Below are positions 20,218-28,506 of a DNA stretch of 64,000 nt, one piece after another. Source of the stretch: Variovorax guangxiensis (GTDB lineage: Bacteria > Pseudomonadota > Gammaproteobacteria > Burkholderiales > Burkholderiaceae_C); assembly GCF_003952165.1 (NCBI RefSeq), contig NZ_RXFT01000020.1, positions 1-64,000 on the forward strand. Direction: 5' to 3'. The notes below the pieces were generated by a model, which did not search any database, was not told the origin of the DNA, and saw nothing but the letters and a program-made list of their open reading frames with translations. The translations under genes and the position numbers were made by a program. Numbering within the stretch: the first letter of the stretch is position 1; each line of letters begins with the position of its first letter.

Positions 20218-21663
20218 TCAAAGCGGCGCGCGCGAGGTGATCAGCTGGCCGACGCCGGCAGCAGCCCGCTCACGCACAGCCTCGAAGCTGGTGCTCTCCA
20301 CGATGCGCCCGTTCTCGAACACGGTCTGCAGCAGATCGGCCTGGTCAGGTCCGAGCGTTTCCTCGCGCAGGGTACGCACCTCGCCACCTTCGCCGCGCAC
20401 CAGCGCAAGCCGCCCCTTCTTCGAGGCCTTGCCCACGTCTCCAACAGGCGACTTGTACACGTCGCGCCACTCGCCGTTCACCTGCATCGCCGAGCACTTC
20501 ATCGCCCACTGCATGGTGTCGCGGTTGACCTGCTGCAGCAGCCCGCCGCCCATGCCGAAGGCGATGTTCTCCGCCGAGAAACCGTTGTGATAGAAGTTCG
20601 ACAGGCACAGCCGCAGCGAGTCGAGCGTCACGCCATCGCCCTGGATGATGCGCACGTTGTTCAGCACGCGGAAGCCCTTGGCGTTGGTCGTGGTGCCGAA
20701 GCGGTCGGCCAGGATGCGTGCAACCTGCAGCGTGGTTTCGGCCGGGTCGCCCGAGTCGGGCCGCACCACCAGCGTGGCGCCCGAGGCCACCACCTTCGCC
20801 TTCAGCTCCTCGCCCCAGATGCGCGCGCAGGCGTTGAAGATGTCGTAGCTGTCGCTCACCACCGCGAAGGTCGCACCGGGCTTGCCGAACTGATCGACCA
20901 TGTTGCTGTACGCGTCCGATTCATGCTCCCGGCCCCAGCCCGTGATGGTGCTGTGCTCGGCTGCGGGAATGGAGAAGCCCGCCACGTCGCAGTCGTAGTA
21001 GCGGCGCGCCGCCACCAGCGCAGCCAGCGTGTCGGTGCCCATGAAGTTCACCAGGTGCGCCATGCCGCCGAGCGCGGCCGATTCGAGGCTCGACACGCCG
21101 CGCGCGCCGAAGTCGTGCAGCCTGAAGGCGATCTGCCCCTGCGGGTCGTCGCAGGTCGCTTCCAGGTAGCGCAGCAGCGTGGTGCGCGCGGCGGCCGAGA
21201 GCGTGGCCACCGTGGTCGGGTACCAGATGGCGCGCAGCAGCTCGGTCTCGAGGAAGCTCGTGACCCAGAAGAACTCGGGGTCGGTGTTCTCGATGGTGGC
21301 GAGCACGTTGTGCACCGGCGTCACGCTGCCTTCGGGCACGGCGCGGATGCGCACCGGCATCAGCCCACCGTGCTTCTCGATCAGCCGCAGCCAGCCCTCG
21401 CGGTTGAAGGGCTCGCCGTGCACGGCCATGAGAGCGGCGGCTTCCTCGACGTCGTCGCGCGTCACCGGCGTCTGCAGGTATTCGCGCAGGTAGGCCTGCA
21501 GCCCGAAGAACAGCGAGTGGCTGAAGATGCCGCCGCGAGACTCGATGTAGCTGTACACCGTCTGCGTGCCGGGCGGGTACTGCATCCAGTGCGAGACCTT
21601 GTACGAGTCGGTGCGCAGCAGCAGGTTGTTGCCCAGGGGCGTGGAATTGAGATTGCGGTTCAT
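20218..21663 (-). CDS. nadV: Nicotinamide phosphoribosyltransferase
   Basis: The 481-residue cytoplasmic enzyme makes nicotinamide mononucleotide from nicotinamide and PRPP. Family hallmarks include LLRTDSYKVSHWMQYPPGT at the N terminus, YIESRGG, RLHDFGARGVSS, the long VVSDSYDIFNACARIWGEEL segment, the phosphoribosyl-binding VVRPDSGDP, and GMGGGLLQQVNRDTMQWAMK. ATG 21663 follows AAGGAG, which lies inside a perfect hairpin. The gene is 66 nt downstream of nadM-Nudix, giving a two-step nicotinamide to NAD route. Confidence 0.95.
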   Translation of the reverse strand: MNRNLNSTPLGNNLLLRTDSYKVSHWMQYPPGTQTVYSYIESRGGIFSHSLFFGLQAYLREYLQTPVTRDDVEEAAALMAVHGEPFNREGWLRLIEKHGGLMPVRIRAVPEGSVTPVHNVLATIENTDPEFFWVTSFLETELLRAIWYPTTVATLSAAARTTLLRYLEATCDDPQGQIAFRLHDFGARGVSSLESAALGGMAHLVNFMGTDTLAALVAARRYYDCDVAGFSIPAAEHSTITGWGREHESDAYSNMVDQFGKPGATFAVVSDSYDIFNACARIWGEELKAKVVASGATLVVRPDSGDPAETTLQVARILADRFGTTTNAKGFRVLNNVRIIQGDGVTLDSLRLCLSNFYHNGFSAENIAFGMGGGLLQQVNRDTMQWAMKCSAMQVNGEWRDVYKSPVGDVGKASKKGRLALVRGEGGEVRTLREETLGPDQADLLQTVFENGRIVESTSFEAVRERAAAGVGQLITSRAPL

Positions 21664-21680
21664 GTGAAAGCTCCTTTCAC
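21664..21680 (-). promoter_or_regulatory. Perfect hairpin enclosing the nadV ribosome-binding site
   Basis: On the minus strand GTGAAAG-GAG-CTTTCAC, a perfect 7-bp inverted repeat with a 3-nt loop, ends immediately before the nadV ATG. The Shine-Dalgarno AAGGAG spans arm and loop, so the folded form would hide it. It may act as a translational thermometer or control point, or be a DNA operator. Confidence 0.6.
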
Positions 21681-21729
21681 TGTGGCACCCGTCAACCAGG
21701 TGCCGTTCTTGCTGACAAGGCCGGGGCAT

Positions 21730-22800
21730 TCAGTTCTTGCCCAGCCCACCCAAAAAATGATTCGCGATGAAGAAGTGGTCTTCGTAGATGCGCTCCTGCA
21801 TGTCGAGGAACTCGGCGATGGGCACCCAGCGCACCTCGGCCGCGTCGTCGTCTGCGCGCACCTCCGAAAGGCCCGTCCACTGGTTGTGCGCCAGCTCGAA
21901 GAAGAAGCCGTGCGTGATGGTGCGCCCGCGCTGCGAGCGGTCGGGCGCGTCGAACACATGGCTGGCCTTCATGCTGCCGTTGAGCACGGGCACCGGCACC
22001 TTCAGGCGCGTTTCTTCCTTCAGCTCGCGGATGGCGGCGTCCTGCAGCCGCTCGTGCTGGCCGACGAAGCCGCCGGGCAGCGCCCAGGTGCCCTTGCCGG
22101 GATGGAACTTGCGCTGCACCAGCAGGATGTGCCCGGCCTCGACCACCACCGCATCGACCGTGGTGTAGATCGGCGGAAACTCGCTGCCGGCGTAGCGGTA
22201 CTTGTCGCGGTAGTCGGCGAGGAAGGCGCGCTCCTCGCAGAGCTCCGCGTAGTCGGCCGTGCGGGTGAACTGGTCGAGAAAGGCCGCGGTGCCGTCGGGC
22301 AGGTCGGCGCGTGCGAGCTGGCCGCGGTTCTCGGGGTCGAAGTAAAGGCTGCGCACGTCGGTCGCGTTGAGGCTCTCCACGCTGTTCTGGCCGACGAACT
22401 CCCAGTGCGGGAAGAGCTTGAGGTAGTAGCTCGACGCGTCCTTCAGGTGGCCCACCAGCGCCACCTTCGCCTTGGCGGGCGCGTAGCCGTCCTGCGCGAT
22501 GAGCCGTTCGACCGCCGACTGGATCGACGCGATCCAGATCTGGTCGTTGTAGGGCGAGTCGCCCACGCCGACCACGCTCACGCGCATCTGCTCGGTGCCG
22601 CGAAGGCAGGCGCGCACCATGCGTTCGCGTTCGTCGAAGGTGAAGGGGTTCTTGACGCTGCGCGGCTGCCGGTCGGAGCCGACCACCACGATGACCCGCT
22701 CGGCGGCGCGAAGGCCTTCCTCGATGAGTCGTTGATGTCCGAAATGAACGGGCTGGAAACGCCCGATGACGATGGCGTATTGGTACTTGCGTGTGCTCAC
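21730..22800 (-). CDS. nadM: Bifunctional NMN adenylyltransferase / Nudix hydrolase
   Basis: The 356-residue fusion has an N-terminal NadM-type adenylyltransferase with GRFQPVHFGH (HxGH, 19-22) and the SLNATDVRSLYF motif. Its C-terminal Nudix domain (about 205-350) contains GGFVGQHERLQDAAIRELKEE of the Nudix box. The first domain makes NAD from NMN and ATP; the Nudix half hydrolyses ADP-ribose or related compounds. GTG 22800 is chosen because GGGGGA lies 7 nt upstream; an ATG-initiated extension of 27 residues has no support. It is followed by nadV. Confidence 0.93.
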   Translation of the reverse strand: MSTRKYQYAIVIGRFQPVHFGHQRLIEEGLRAAERVIVVVGSDRQPRSVKNPFTFDERERMVRACLRGTEQMRVSVVGVGDSPYNDQIWIASIQSAVERLIAQDGYAPAKAKVALVGHLKDASSYYLKLFPHWEFVGQNSVESLNATDVRSLYFDPENRGQLARADLPDGTAAFLDQFTRTADYAELCEERAFLADYRDKYRYAGSEFPPIYTTVDAVVVEAGHILLVQRKFHPGKGTWALPGGFVGQHERLQDAAIRELKEETRLKVPVPVLNGSMKASHVFDAPDRSQRGRTITHGFFFELAHNQWTGLSEVRADDDAAEVRWVPIAEFLDMQERIYEDHFFIANHFLGGLGKN

Positions 22801-22857
22801 TTGGGAATCCCCCAAAAATGACGCGATCAACTCGCGTCTGCGTTCAGGATAGCATCG

Positions 22858-23715
22858 GTGCCGCATTCCGATCAAGCCCCGATGACAGAGCCATCTTCCT
22901 CCCCCACCGATGCCGTGCGCCTGAACAAGCGCATGGCCGATCTCAAGCTGTGCTCGCGCCGCGAAGCCGACGAATGGATCGCCAACGGCTGGGTGAAGGT
23001 CAACGGCAGGCCGGCCGAGATGGGCGCGAAGGTCACGCCGGCCGACCGCATCGAGGTCGACAAGGCTGCCAAGGGGCAGCAGGCGAACCAGGTCACCATC
23101 CTCATCAACAAGCCCATCGGCTACGTGAGCGGACAGGCCGAAGACGGGCACGACCCTGCGGTCAAGCTCTTCGTGCCGCAGAACCGCTGGGCCGACGACA
23201 ACGCGCGCTTCTTCTTCAGCCCCAAGCAGCTGCGCGGCCTCGCGCCCTGCGGCCGGCTCGACATCGATTCCACCGGCCTGCTCGTGATGACGCAGGACGG
23301 CCGCATCGCCCGCCAGCTCATCGGCGAGGACTCGACCATGGAGAAGGAGTACCTCGTGCGCGTGGCCTACCACGGCCTGGGCCAGCCCGCGCCCACCGGC
23401 CAGCTGGTACGGCTGGACGACGACGACCCAGTCACCACCAACGTGCAGGCGGTCTTTCCGAAGGCCATGCTCGCGAAGCTGCGCCACGGCCTGAGCCTCG
23501 ACGGCCAGGCCCTGAAGCCCGCGCGCGTCGACTGGCAGAACCCCGAGCAGCTGCGCTTCGTGCTCACCGAGGGCAAGAAGCGGCAGATCCGCCGCATGTG
23601 CGAGCTGGTCGGCCTGAAGGTGGTCGGCCTGAAGCGCGTGCGCATCGGCCGGGTGATGCTCGGCAACCTGCCGCTGGGGCAATGGCGATACCTCGCGCCG
23701 CACGAGAAGTTCTGA
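22858..23715 (+). CDS. RluF/RsuA-family rRNA pseudouridine synthase
   Basis: The 285-residue enzyme has an N-terminal S4 RNA-binding domain (RLNKRMADLKLCSRREADEW, about 22-41) and a pseudouridine-synthase core with the catalytic aspartate in GRLDIDSTGLLVMT. The C-terminal EGKKRQIRRMCELVGLKVVGLKR is typical of the RsuA/RluB/E/F group. The GTG at 22858 has AGGA 8 nt upstream; ATG 22882 is an alternative. Start-to-start it is divergent from nadM, 57 nt apart. By length and lack of a long basic tail it is nearest RluF, but the exact target uridine cannot be read. Confidence 0.9.
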   Translation: MPHSDQAPMTEPSSSPTDAVRLNKRMADLKLCSRREADEWIANGWVKVNGRPAEMGAKVTPADRIEVDKAAKGQQANQVTILINKPIGYVSGQAEDGHDPAVKLFVPQNRWADDNARFFFSPKQLRGLAPCGRLDIDSTGLLVMTQDGRIARQLIGEDSTMEKEYLVRVAYHGLGQPAPTGQLVRLDDDDPVTTNVQAVFPKAMLAKLRHGLSLDGQALKPARVDWQNPEQLRFVLTEGKKRQIRRMCELVGLKVVGLKRVRIGRVMLGNLPLGQWRYLAPHEKF

Positions 23716-24815
23716 GCCTGCGCGCGCTGAACCGTGCCACGCTGGCGCGGCAGATGCTGCTGGAGCGGCGCAAGCTGTCGGTGCCTCAGGCCATCGAGCG
23801 GCTGGCCGGGCTGCAGGCGCAGGCACCGAATCCACCCTATATCGGCCTCTGGAGCCGCATCGAAGGCTTCCGGCGCGACCAGCTCACCGAGGCGCTGCGC
23901 AGGCGCCGCGTCGTGCGCATGTCGACCCTGCGCGCGACGCTGCACCTGATGACCGCGCAGGACGCGCTGGCATGGCGCCCGCTGCTGGAGCCCGTGCACC
24001 AGCGTGGCCTGCTGGGCAGCACGCACAAGAAGGAACTCGAAGGGCTCGATCGCGCGGCGGTGATCGCGGCGGGGCGCGCACTGCTCGGCGAACAGCCGCG
24101 CACCGGCGCCGAGCTCGGCCAGGCGCTGGGCCTTCGGTGGACCGGCCGCGAAACCGCATCGCTCGCCGCGCTGATCCGCAACAACCTGCCGCTCGTGCAC
24201 CTGCCGCCGGCCGGCACCTGGAACTCGCACCAGAGCGCGCTGCTGCAGCCCCTGGGCGACTGGCTTGGCGGGTCTGTGGAGGCCGCTCCGGCCACGCAGG
24301 ACGACCTGCTGCTGCGCTACCTCGCTGCCTTCGGCCCCGCAACGCTGGCCGATGCCGGCGCATGGTCGGGCCTCACGGGCTGGAAGGCGGTTGCCGAGCG
24401 CCTGCGGCCGCAATTGCGCGTGTTCGCGGGCGAAGACGGCCAGGAGCTCTTCGACCTGCCCCGCGCGCCGCGCCCCGACCCCGACACGCCCGCGCCGCCG
24501 CGCCTGGTGGCCGAGTGGGACAACCTGCTGCTCTCGCATGCCGACCGCAGCCGCATCCTCAGCGAGGCGCATCGCGCCCGCGTGTTCACACTCAATGGCA
24601 TCGTGCGCGGCACGGTGCTGCTCGACGGCTTCGTGGCGGGCACCTGGAAGATCGAGCGAGGGAAGCTGAAGGGCGGGAACACCGCCACCGTGCTGCTGGA
24701 GCCCTTCGGCCGCTGGTCGAAGGCCGACCGCGCCGGGGTGGAGAAGGAAGCTCTCGATCTGCTGGCCTTCGCCTCAAACGGCGAGGGCGAGCGCCACGCC
24801 GTGCGCCTGGCCTGA
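23682..24815 (+). CDS. Winged-helix DNA-binding protein of the AlkX/YcaQ-like family
   Basis: The 377-residue product matches the winged-helix DNA-binding family (PF06224): LNRATLARQMLLERR at the start, IERLAGLQAQAPNPPYIGLWSR, VVRMSTLRATLHLMTAQDAL, and a C-terminal LDGFVAGTWKIERGKL. Related proteins include YcaQ/AlkZ glycosylases, which unhook interstrand crosslinks. The characteristic glutamine pair of glycosylase-active members is only partly visible (GLQAQAP), so DNA-repair activity is possible but unproved. ATG 23682 overlaps the pseudouridine synthase by 34 nt in a different frame; a non-ATG start nearer 23715 cannot be excluded. Confidence 0.8.
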   Translation: MAIPRAAREVLSLRALNRATLARQMLLERRKLSVPQAIERLAGLQAQAPNPPYIGLWSRIEGFRRDQLTEALRRRRVVRMSTLRATLHLMTAQDALAWRPLLEPVHQRGLLGSTHKKELEGLDRAAVIAAGRALLGEQPRTGAELGQALGLRWTGRETASLAALIRNNLPLVHLPPAGTWNSHQSALLQPLGDWLGGSVEAAPATQDDLLLRYLAAFGPATLADAGAWSGLTGWKAVAERLRPQLRVFAGEDGQELFDLPRAPRPDPDTPAPPRLVAEWDNLLLSHADRSRILSEAHRARVFTLNGIVRGTVLLDGFVAGTWKIERGKLKGGNTATVLLEPFGRWSKADRAGVEKEALDLLAFASNGEGERHAVRLA

Positions 24816-24858
24816 CCCGGCCGTGGTCCCGGCCATTGCCCCCGCGCCGCGCCCGCCG

Positions 24859-24875
24859 CCTAAGCGTGCCCTAAG
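24859..24875 (+). promoter_or_regulatory. Tandem CCTAAG repeat, candidate autoregulatory response-regulator site
   Basis: CCTAAG-N5-CCTAAG, two perfect 6-nt copies with 11-nt periodicity, lies 84 nt upstream of the response-regulator gene. Its spacing matches the PmrA/QseB-type boxes (CTTAAG-N5-CTTAAG) used by this subfamily, so autoregulation is likely. Confidence 0.6.
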
Positions 24876-24959
24876 TATTCGTGCCTACTCTGCGCCACGG
24901 CGCAGGCTCTTCCGATCATCCCGGTCGCGTGCTACCTTGCGGCCGAAGGAGTCGCCGCG

Positions 24960-25616
24960 ATGCGCGTGCTGTTGGTGGAAGACGATGAAATGATCGGGCG
25001 CAGCCTGAAGCAGGCGCTCGAGGGCGCGGGCTGGTCTGCAGACTGGGTGCGCGACGGCGAATTGGCGCAGAGCGCTCTGGGTGACGGCGGCTACACCTGC
25101 GTGCTGCTCGACCTGGGCCTGCCGAAGCAGGACGGCACCGAGGTGCTGCGCCGCGCCCGCGAACGCGGCGACGCCACGCCGGTGCTGGTGCTCACCGCGC
25201 GCGACGGCCTCGACGACCGCATCCACAGCCTGGACCTCGGCGCCGACGACTACCTGCTCAAGCCCTTCGAATTCCGCGAGCTGCTCGCGCGCATGCGCGC
25301 CGTGGTGCGCCGCCGCGATGGCGCCGCCCACTCGCTGGTGGGCAGCGGCGCGCTGCAACTTGACCTCACCACGCGCGAAGTCGTGGTCAACGGCGCGCGC
25401 GAGGCGCTCACCGCGCGCGAGTTCGCGCTGCTGCACGCGCTGCTGGAGCGGCCCGGCGCCATTCTTTCGCGCGAGCAGCTGGAGAACCGCATCTACGGCT
25501 GGGGCGAGGAAGTGACCAGCAACGCGATCGACGTGCTGATCCACGGCATGCGCCGCAAGCTCGGCGCCGATGCGATCCGCAACGTGCGCGGACTGGGCTG
25601 GCGCGTCGCCGCATGA
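24960..25616 (+). CDS. Response regulator, QseB/PmrA-like (OmpR family)
   Basis: The 218-residue regulator has a receiver domain with E7-D8-D9, phosphorylated D51 (LLDLGLPKQDG) and the lysine in LLKPFEF, plus an OmpR winged helix with LTAREFALLHALLERPGAIL and VLIHGMRRKLG. The ATG follows AAGGAG by 9 nt. The closest subfamily is QseB/PmrA/TctD, which often controls envelope modification. The cognate kinase begins 58 nt after its stop. A tandem CCTAAG site lies upstream and a small exported protein follows the kinase. Confidence 0.92.
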   Translation: MRVLLVEDDEMIGRSLKQALEGAGWSADWVRDGELAQSALGDGGYTCVLLDLGLPKQDGTEVLRRARERGDATPVLVLTARDGLDDRIHSLDLGADDYLLKPFEFRELLARMRAVVRRRDGAAHSLVGSGALQLDLTTREVVVNGAREALTAREFALLHALLERPGAILSREQLENRIYGWGEEVTSNAIDVLIHGMRRKLGADAIRNVRGLGWRVAA

Positions 25617-25674
25617 TGATGCTCGCCCGCAGGCTCCACGCACTTCGGGGCCGGGCTGCCGGGCTGGCCTGCCG

Positions 25675-27042
25675 ATGAACGCAACCTCGCGCGGCCCGGG
25701 CCGCTGGTGGCGGCCGCGATCGCTGCGCACGCAACTGCTGCTGTGGCTCATCACGCTGCACCTGGGCGCGGCCGTGCTCACGGCGTGGTTCTCCTTCGTG
25801 GCCTACGGCAACCTCGTGCACAACGCGCTGGACGACCAGATGCGCCTCGTGGCCGAGTCGTACGCGGGCAGCGACCCGCAGAAGCTGCCGCGCCCGATGG
25901 ACGGCGAGGCCGCCTTCTCGCGCGGCGCCTTCATCGTGCAGATCTGGAGCGCTGACGGCAGCACGCTGCGCGCCACCTCGTGGCCGGTGCTCACGGTGCC
26001 GCTGCAGGCGCGCCCCGGCTTCAGCGACGTGAACACCGGCACGCACTCGGGCTCCGCATGGCGCGTATTCACCGCCGAGCCCGGCTCGCGCGCCGACCAG
26101 CCGCGCGTGCAGGTGCTGCAGAACGAGGACTACCGCCGCCGCCGCGCATTGCGCCGCGCGCTGCTTGAAGGGCTGCCGATCACGCTGCTGCTGCCGCTGG
26201 CGCTGCTGATCCTCTGGATCATCGTGTCGGCCGCGTCGCGTTCGCTGCGCGCGGTGGCGCGCGACGTCGCCTCGCAGGACGAGCGCAGCCCCACCGAGCT
26301 GTCGCTCGCGCGCGTGCCCGACGAGATCGCGCCGCTGGTGAGCGCCTTCAACAACCTGCTGTCGCGCGTGCGCAGCGCCTTCGCCACGCAGCGGCGCTTC
26401 GTGCAGGACGCGGCGCACGAACTGCGCACGCCGATGGCCGCCATCGGCCTGCAGATCGAGAACCTGCGCGCGCACGTGCCGGCCGGCGAGGCCACCGAGC
26501 GCTTCAATCAGCTGGAGGCGGGCGTCACGCGCGCGCAGCATCTGATCGAGCAGCTGCTGCATCTCTCGCGGCAGGACGCGCCGCGCGTGGGCGGAGCGAA
26601 CGAGCGCGTCGACATCGAGGTGCTGCTGCGCGACAGCGTGAGCCAGCTGATGGTGCTGGCCGACGCGCGGCGCGTGGACATCGGCTTCGAGGGCGGCATC
26701 GCCGCCGTGGTGGTCGCGCCGGTGGCCGAATTGCGCAGCGTGTTCGACAACCTGATCGACAACGCGCTGCGCTACGCGCCCGAAGGCGGCGTGGTCGACG
26801 TGAAGCTGCACCAGGTCGAAGGCCACGCGGTGGTCGACGTGCTCGACAACGGCCCCGGCATTCCGCAGGCCGCCATGGGGCGCGTGTTCGACCGCTTCTT
26901 CCGCGTGCCGGGTGCGGCGGCGGGCGGCAGCGGGCTGGGGCTGGCGATTGCCCGCACGGCGGCGGAGCGCCATGGACTGCGCATCGAACTGCGCAACCGC
27001 ACCGATGGGCCGGGGCTGATGGCGCGGGTGCATCTGCCTTGA
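25675..27042 (+). CDS. Sensor histidine kinase, QseC/TctE-like
   Basis: The 455-residue inner-membrane kinase has a first helix (about 21-43), a periplasmic sensor loop of about 115 residues with few hydrophobic stretches, and a second helix (about 168-187). A HAMP-like linker leads to H248 in DAAHELRTPMAA, an N-box NLIDNALRYAPEGG, then DNGPGIP and GSGLGLAIARTAAERHG. It phosphorylates the regulator encoded upstream. ATG 25675 gives the usual positively charged start before the first helix. The signal is unknown. Confidence 0.92.
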   Translation: MNATSRGPGRWWRPRSLRTQLLLWLITLHLGAAVLTAWFSFVAYGNLVHNALDDQMRLVAESYAGSDPQKLPRPMDGEAAFSRGAFIVQIWSADGSTLRATSWPVLTVPLQARPGFSDVNTGTHSGSAWRVFTAEPGSRADQPRVQVLQNEDYRRRRALRRALLEGLPITLLLPLALLILWIIVSAASRSLRAVARDVASQDERSPTELSLARVPDEIAPLVSAFNNLLSRVRSAFATQRRFVQDAAHELRTPMAAIGLQIENLRAHVPAGEATERFNQLEAGVTRAQHLIEQLLHLSRQDAPRVGGANERVDIEVLLRDSVSQLMVLADARRVDIGFEGGIAAVVVAPVAELRSVFDNLIDNALRYAPEGGVVDVKLHQVEGHAVVDVLDNGPGIPQAAMGRVFDRFFRVPGAAAGGSGLGLAIARTAAERHGLRIELRNRTDGPGLMARVHLP

Positions 27043-27233
27043 GTACTGCTGCGCACTGGCAGACGGTGCGGTCCAAAGCTTTAGAAAAAAGAGCGGCGCT
27101 CACGCGCGCCTAACTCTTCGCTCACATCCAACTCAGTCGGCGTGCCTAGAGTGCGTTCAGGTCCTGCCACGCGCAGTTCGCGCGATGGCTGTGACCGGAG
27201 ACAACCTGCTTCAATCAATCAGGAGAACACACC

Positions 27234-27572
27234 ATGCGCACTTCCTTCAAGCTTCTCGCCATCGGTTCCCTTGCTGCGCTGGCAGCGGTGGGCACCATCA
27301 ACGCATCGGCCGAAACCACCGACGGTTCGGACTTCCATCCGCTGCAGATGAATTCGCCCGAGAAGCCCGAGGTCCAGGCCGGCGCCATGGCCGCCGCGCG
27401 TCCGACCGGCACCGAGCCCATCGGCCAGTCGACCAGCGCACCCGCGATGAGCTCGACGATGCCGGTGGCCGACATCCAGGCCGGCGCCTATGCGGCGTCT
27501 CACCCGACGGGCACCGAGCCGATCGGGCAATCGACTTCACTGCCGATGGTGAAGTCGGGCAGCGGCAGCTGA
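27234..27572 (+). CDS. Small exported protein with two internal repeats
   Basis: The 112-residue product has a clear signal peptide (MRTSFKLLAIGSLAALAAVG, cleavage after about ASA, residue 26). Two copies of a 24-residue unit follow at 47-70 and 81-104, sharing QAGA-AA--PTGTEPIGQSTS. AGGAG lies 8 nt before the ATG. There are no cysteines. It sits 191 nt downstream of the sensor kinase on the same strand; such small periplasmic proteins are often targets of the adjacent two-component system, but that is inference. No function is assigned. Confidence 0.75.
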   Translation: MRTSFKLLAIGSLAALAAVGTINASAETTDGSDFHPLQMNSPEKPEVQAGAMAAARPTGTEPIGQSTSAPAMSSTMPVADIQAGAYAASHPTGTEPIGQSTSLPMVKSGSGS

Positions 27573-27612
27573 GCCGACGAGGCCCTTGTGCTGCCGCCGG
27601 TGACGGCGGCGA

Positions 27613-28320
27613 TCAGTCGTCGTTGCCGTTGCTGAGCAGTGCGCGGTAGATCACCGCGCCGATGATGGCACCCGCGATGGGCGCCGCCCAGAAGAGCCAC
27701 AGTTCCGACACCGCATAGGACGGCCCGAAGAGGGCCGGGCCCGTGCTGCGCGCCGGGTTGACCGAGGTGTTGGTCACGGGAATCGAGATCAGGTGGATGA
27801 GCGTGAGGCACAGGCCGATGGCCAGCCCCGCGAAGCCGCCGGCCGCGCGCCTGGCAGTGGCACCGAGGATCACGATCAGGAACACGGCCGTCATCACCAC
27901 TTCGCACAGCAATGCGGCCGTCATGCCGTACTTGCCGGGCGAGTGTTCGCCATAGCCGTTGGTGGCGAAGCCGCCGATGTCCGCGCCAGGCTTGCCGGTG
28001 GCGATGAGATAGAGAATGCCCGCCGCCGCGATGGCGCCGAGCACCTGCGCCACGATGTAGCCCGCGAGCTGCGAGGCCTTGAAGCGGCCGGCGGCGGCGA
28101 GGCCGATGGACACCGCCGGATTGAAGTGCCCGCCCGAGATCGGGCCCAGTGCGTAGGCCCCCGTCACCACCGTGAGGCCGAAGGCCAGCGAGACGCCGAG
28201 CAGGCCGATGCCGACGTTTGGAAAGGCAGCCGCCAGAACTGCGCTTCCGCAGCCTCCGAGCGTGAGCCAGAAAGTACCAATGAACTCGGCAGACCATTTT
28301 TTATAGGTACTGTGTTCCAT
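27613..28320 (-). CDS. aqpZ: Aquaporin Z
   Basis: The 235-residue MIP-family water channel has six membrane helices and two NPA half-helices, [12 protein letters not shown] and [15 protein letters not shown]. The arginine after the second NPA belongs to the selectivity filter, together with a small residue pattern typical of water-only channels. ATG 28320 is chosen because GGAG sits directly upstream and [19 protein letters not shown] is the usual AqpZ start. It mediates rapid osmotic water movement across the inner membrane. It is a single gene, convergent to the small exported protein. Confidence 0.95.
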   Translation of the reverse strand: MEHSTYKKWSAEFIGTFWLTLGGCGSAVLAAAFPNVGIGLLGVSLAFGLTVVTGAYALGPISGGHFNPAVSIGLAAAGRFKASQLAGYIVAQVLGAIAAAGILYLIATGKPGADIGGFATNGYGEHSPGKYGMTAALLCEVVMTAVFLIVILGATARRAAGGFAGLAIGLCLTLIHLISIPVTNTSVNPARSTGPALFGPSYAVSELWLFWAAPIAGAIIGAVIYRALLSNGNDD

Positions 28321-28506
28321 ACCGCTCCATCCTGAAGTTGAGAAGGCGCACATGCCGCCGGGGCGATGCGCGGGCGGATTCTAGGAACGCAAACAGGCAG
28401 CGTCGAGCAAGTCGTTGGCACTAACGGAACCTGTTCACGGATGCCGCGGCTTTATGCATTGCCGCAACTTCGTTGCATCTGCGGCACCAATGGGTTTCGT
28501 GATCTT

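Noticed and set aside
27593-27610. GCCGCC-N6-GGCGGC hairpin between the repeat protein and aqpZ
   Set aside because: Only 6 bp and no T-run on either strand; too weak to call a terminator although the genes converge.
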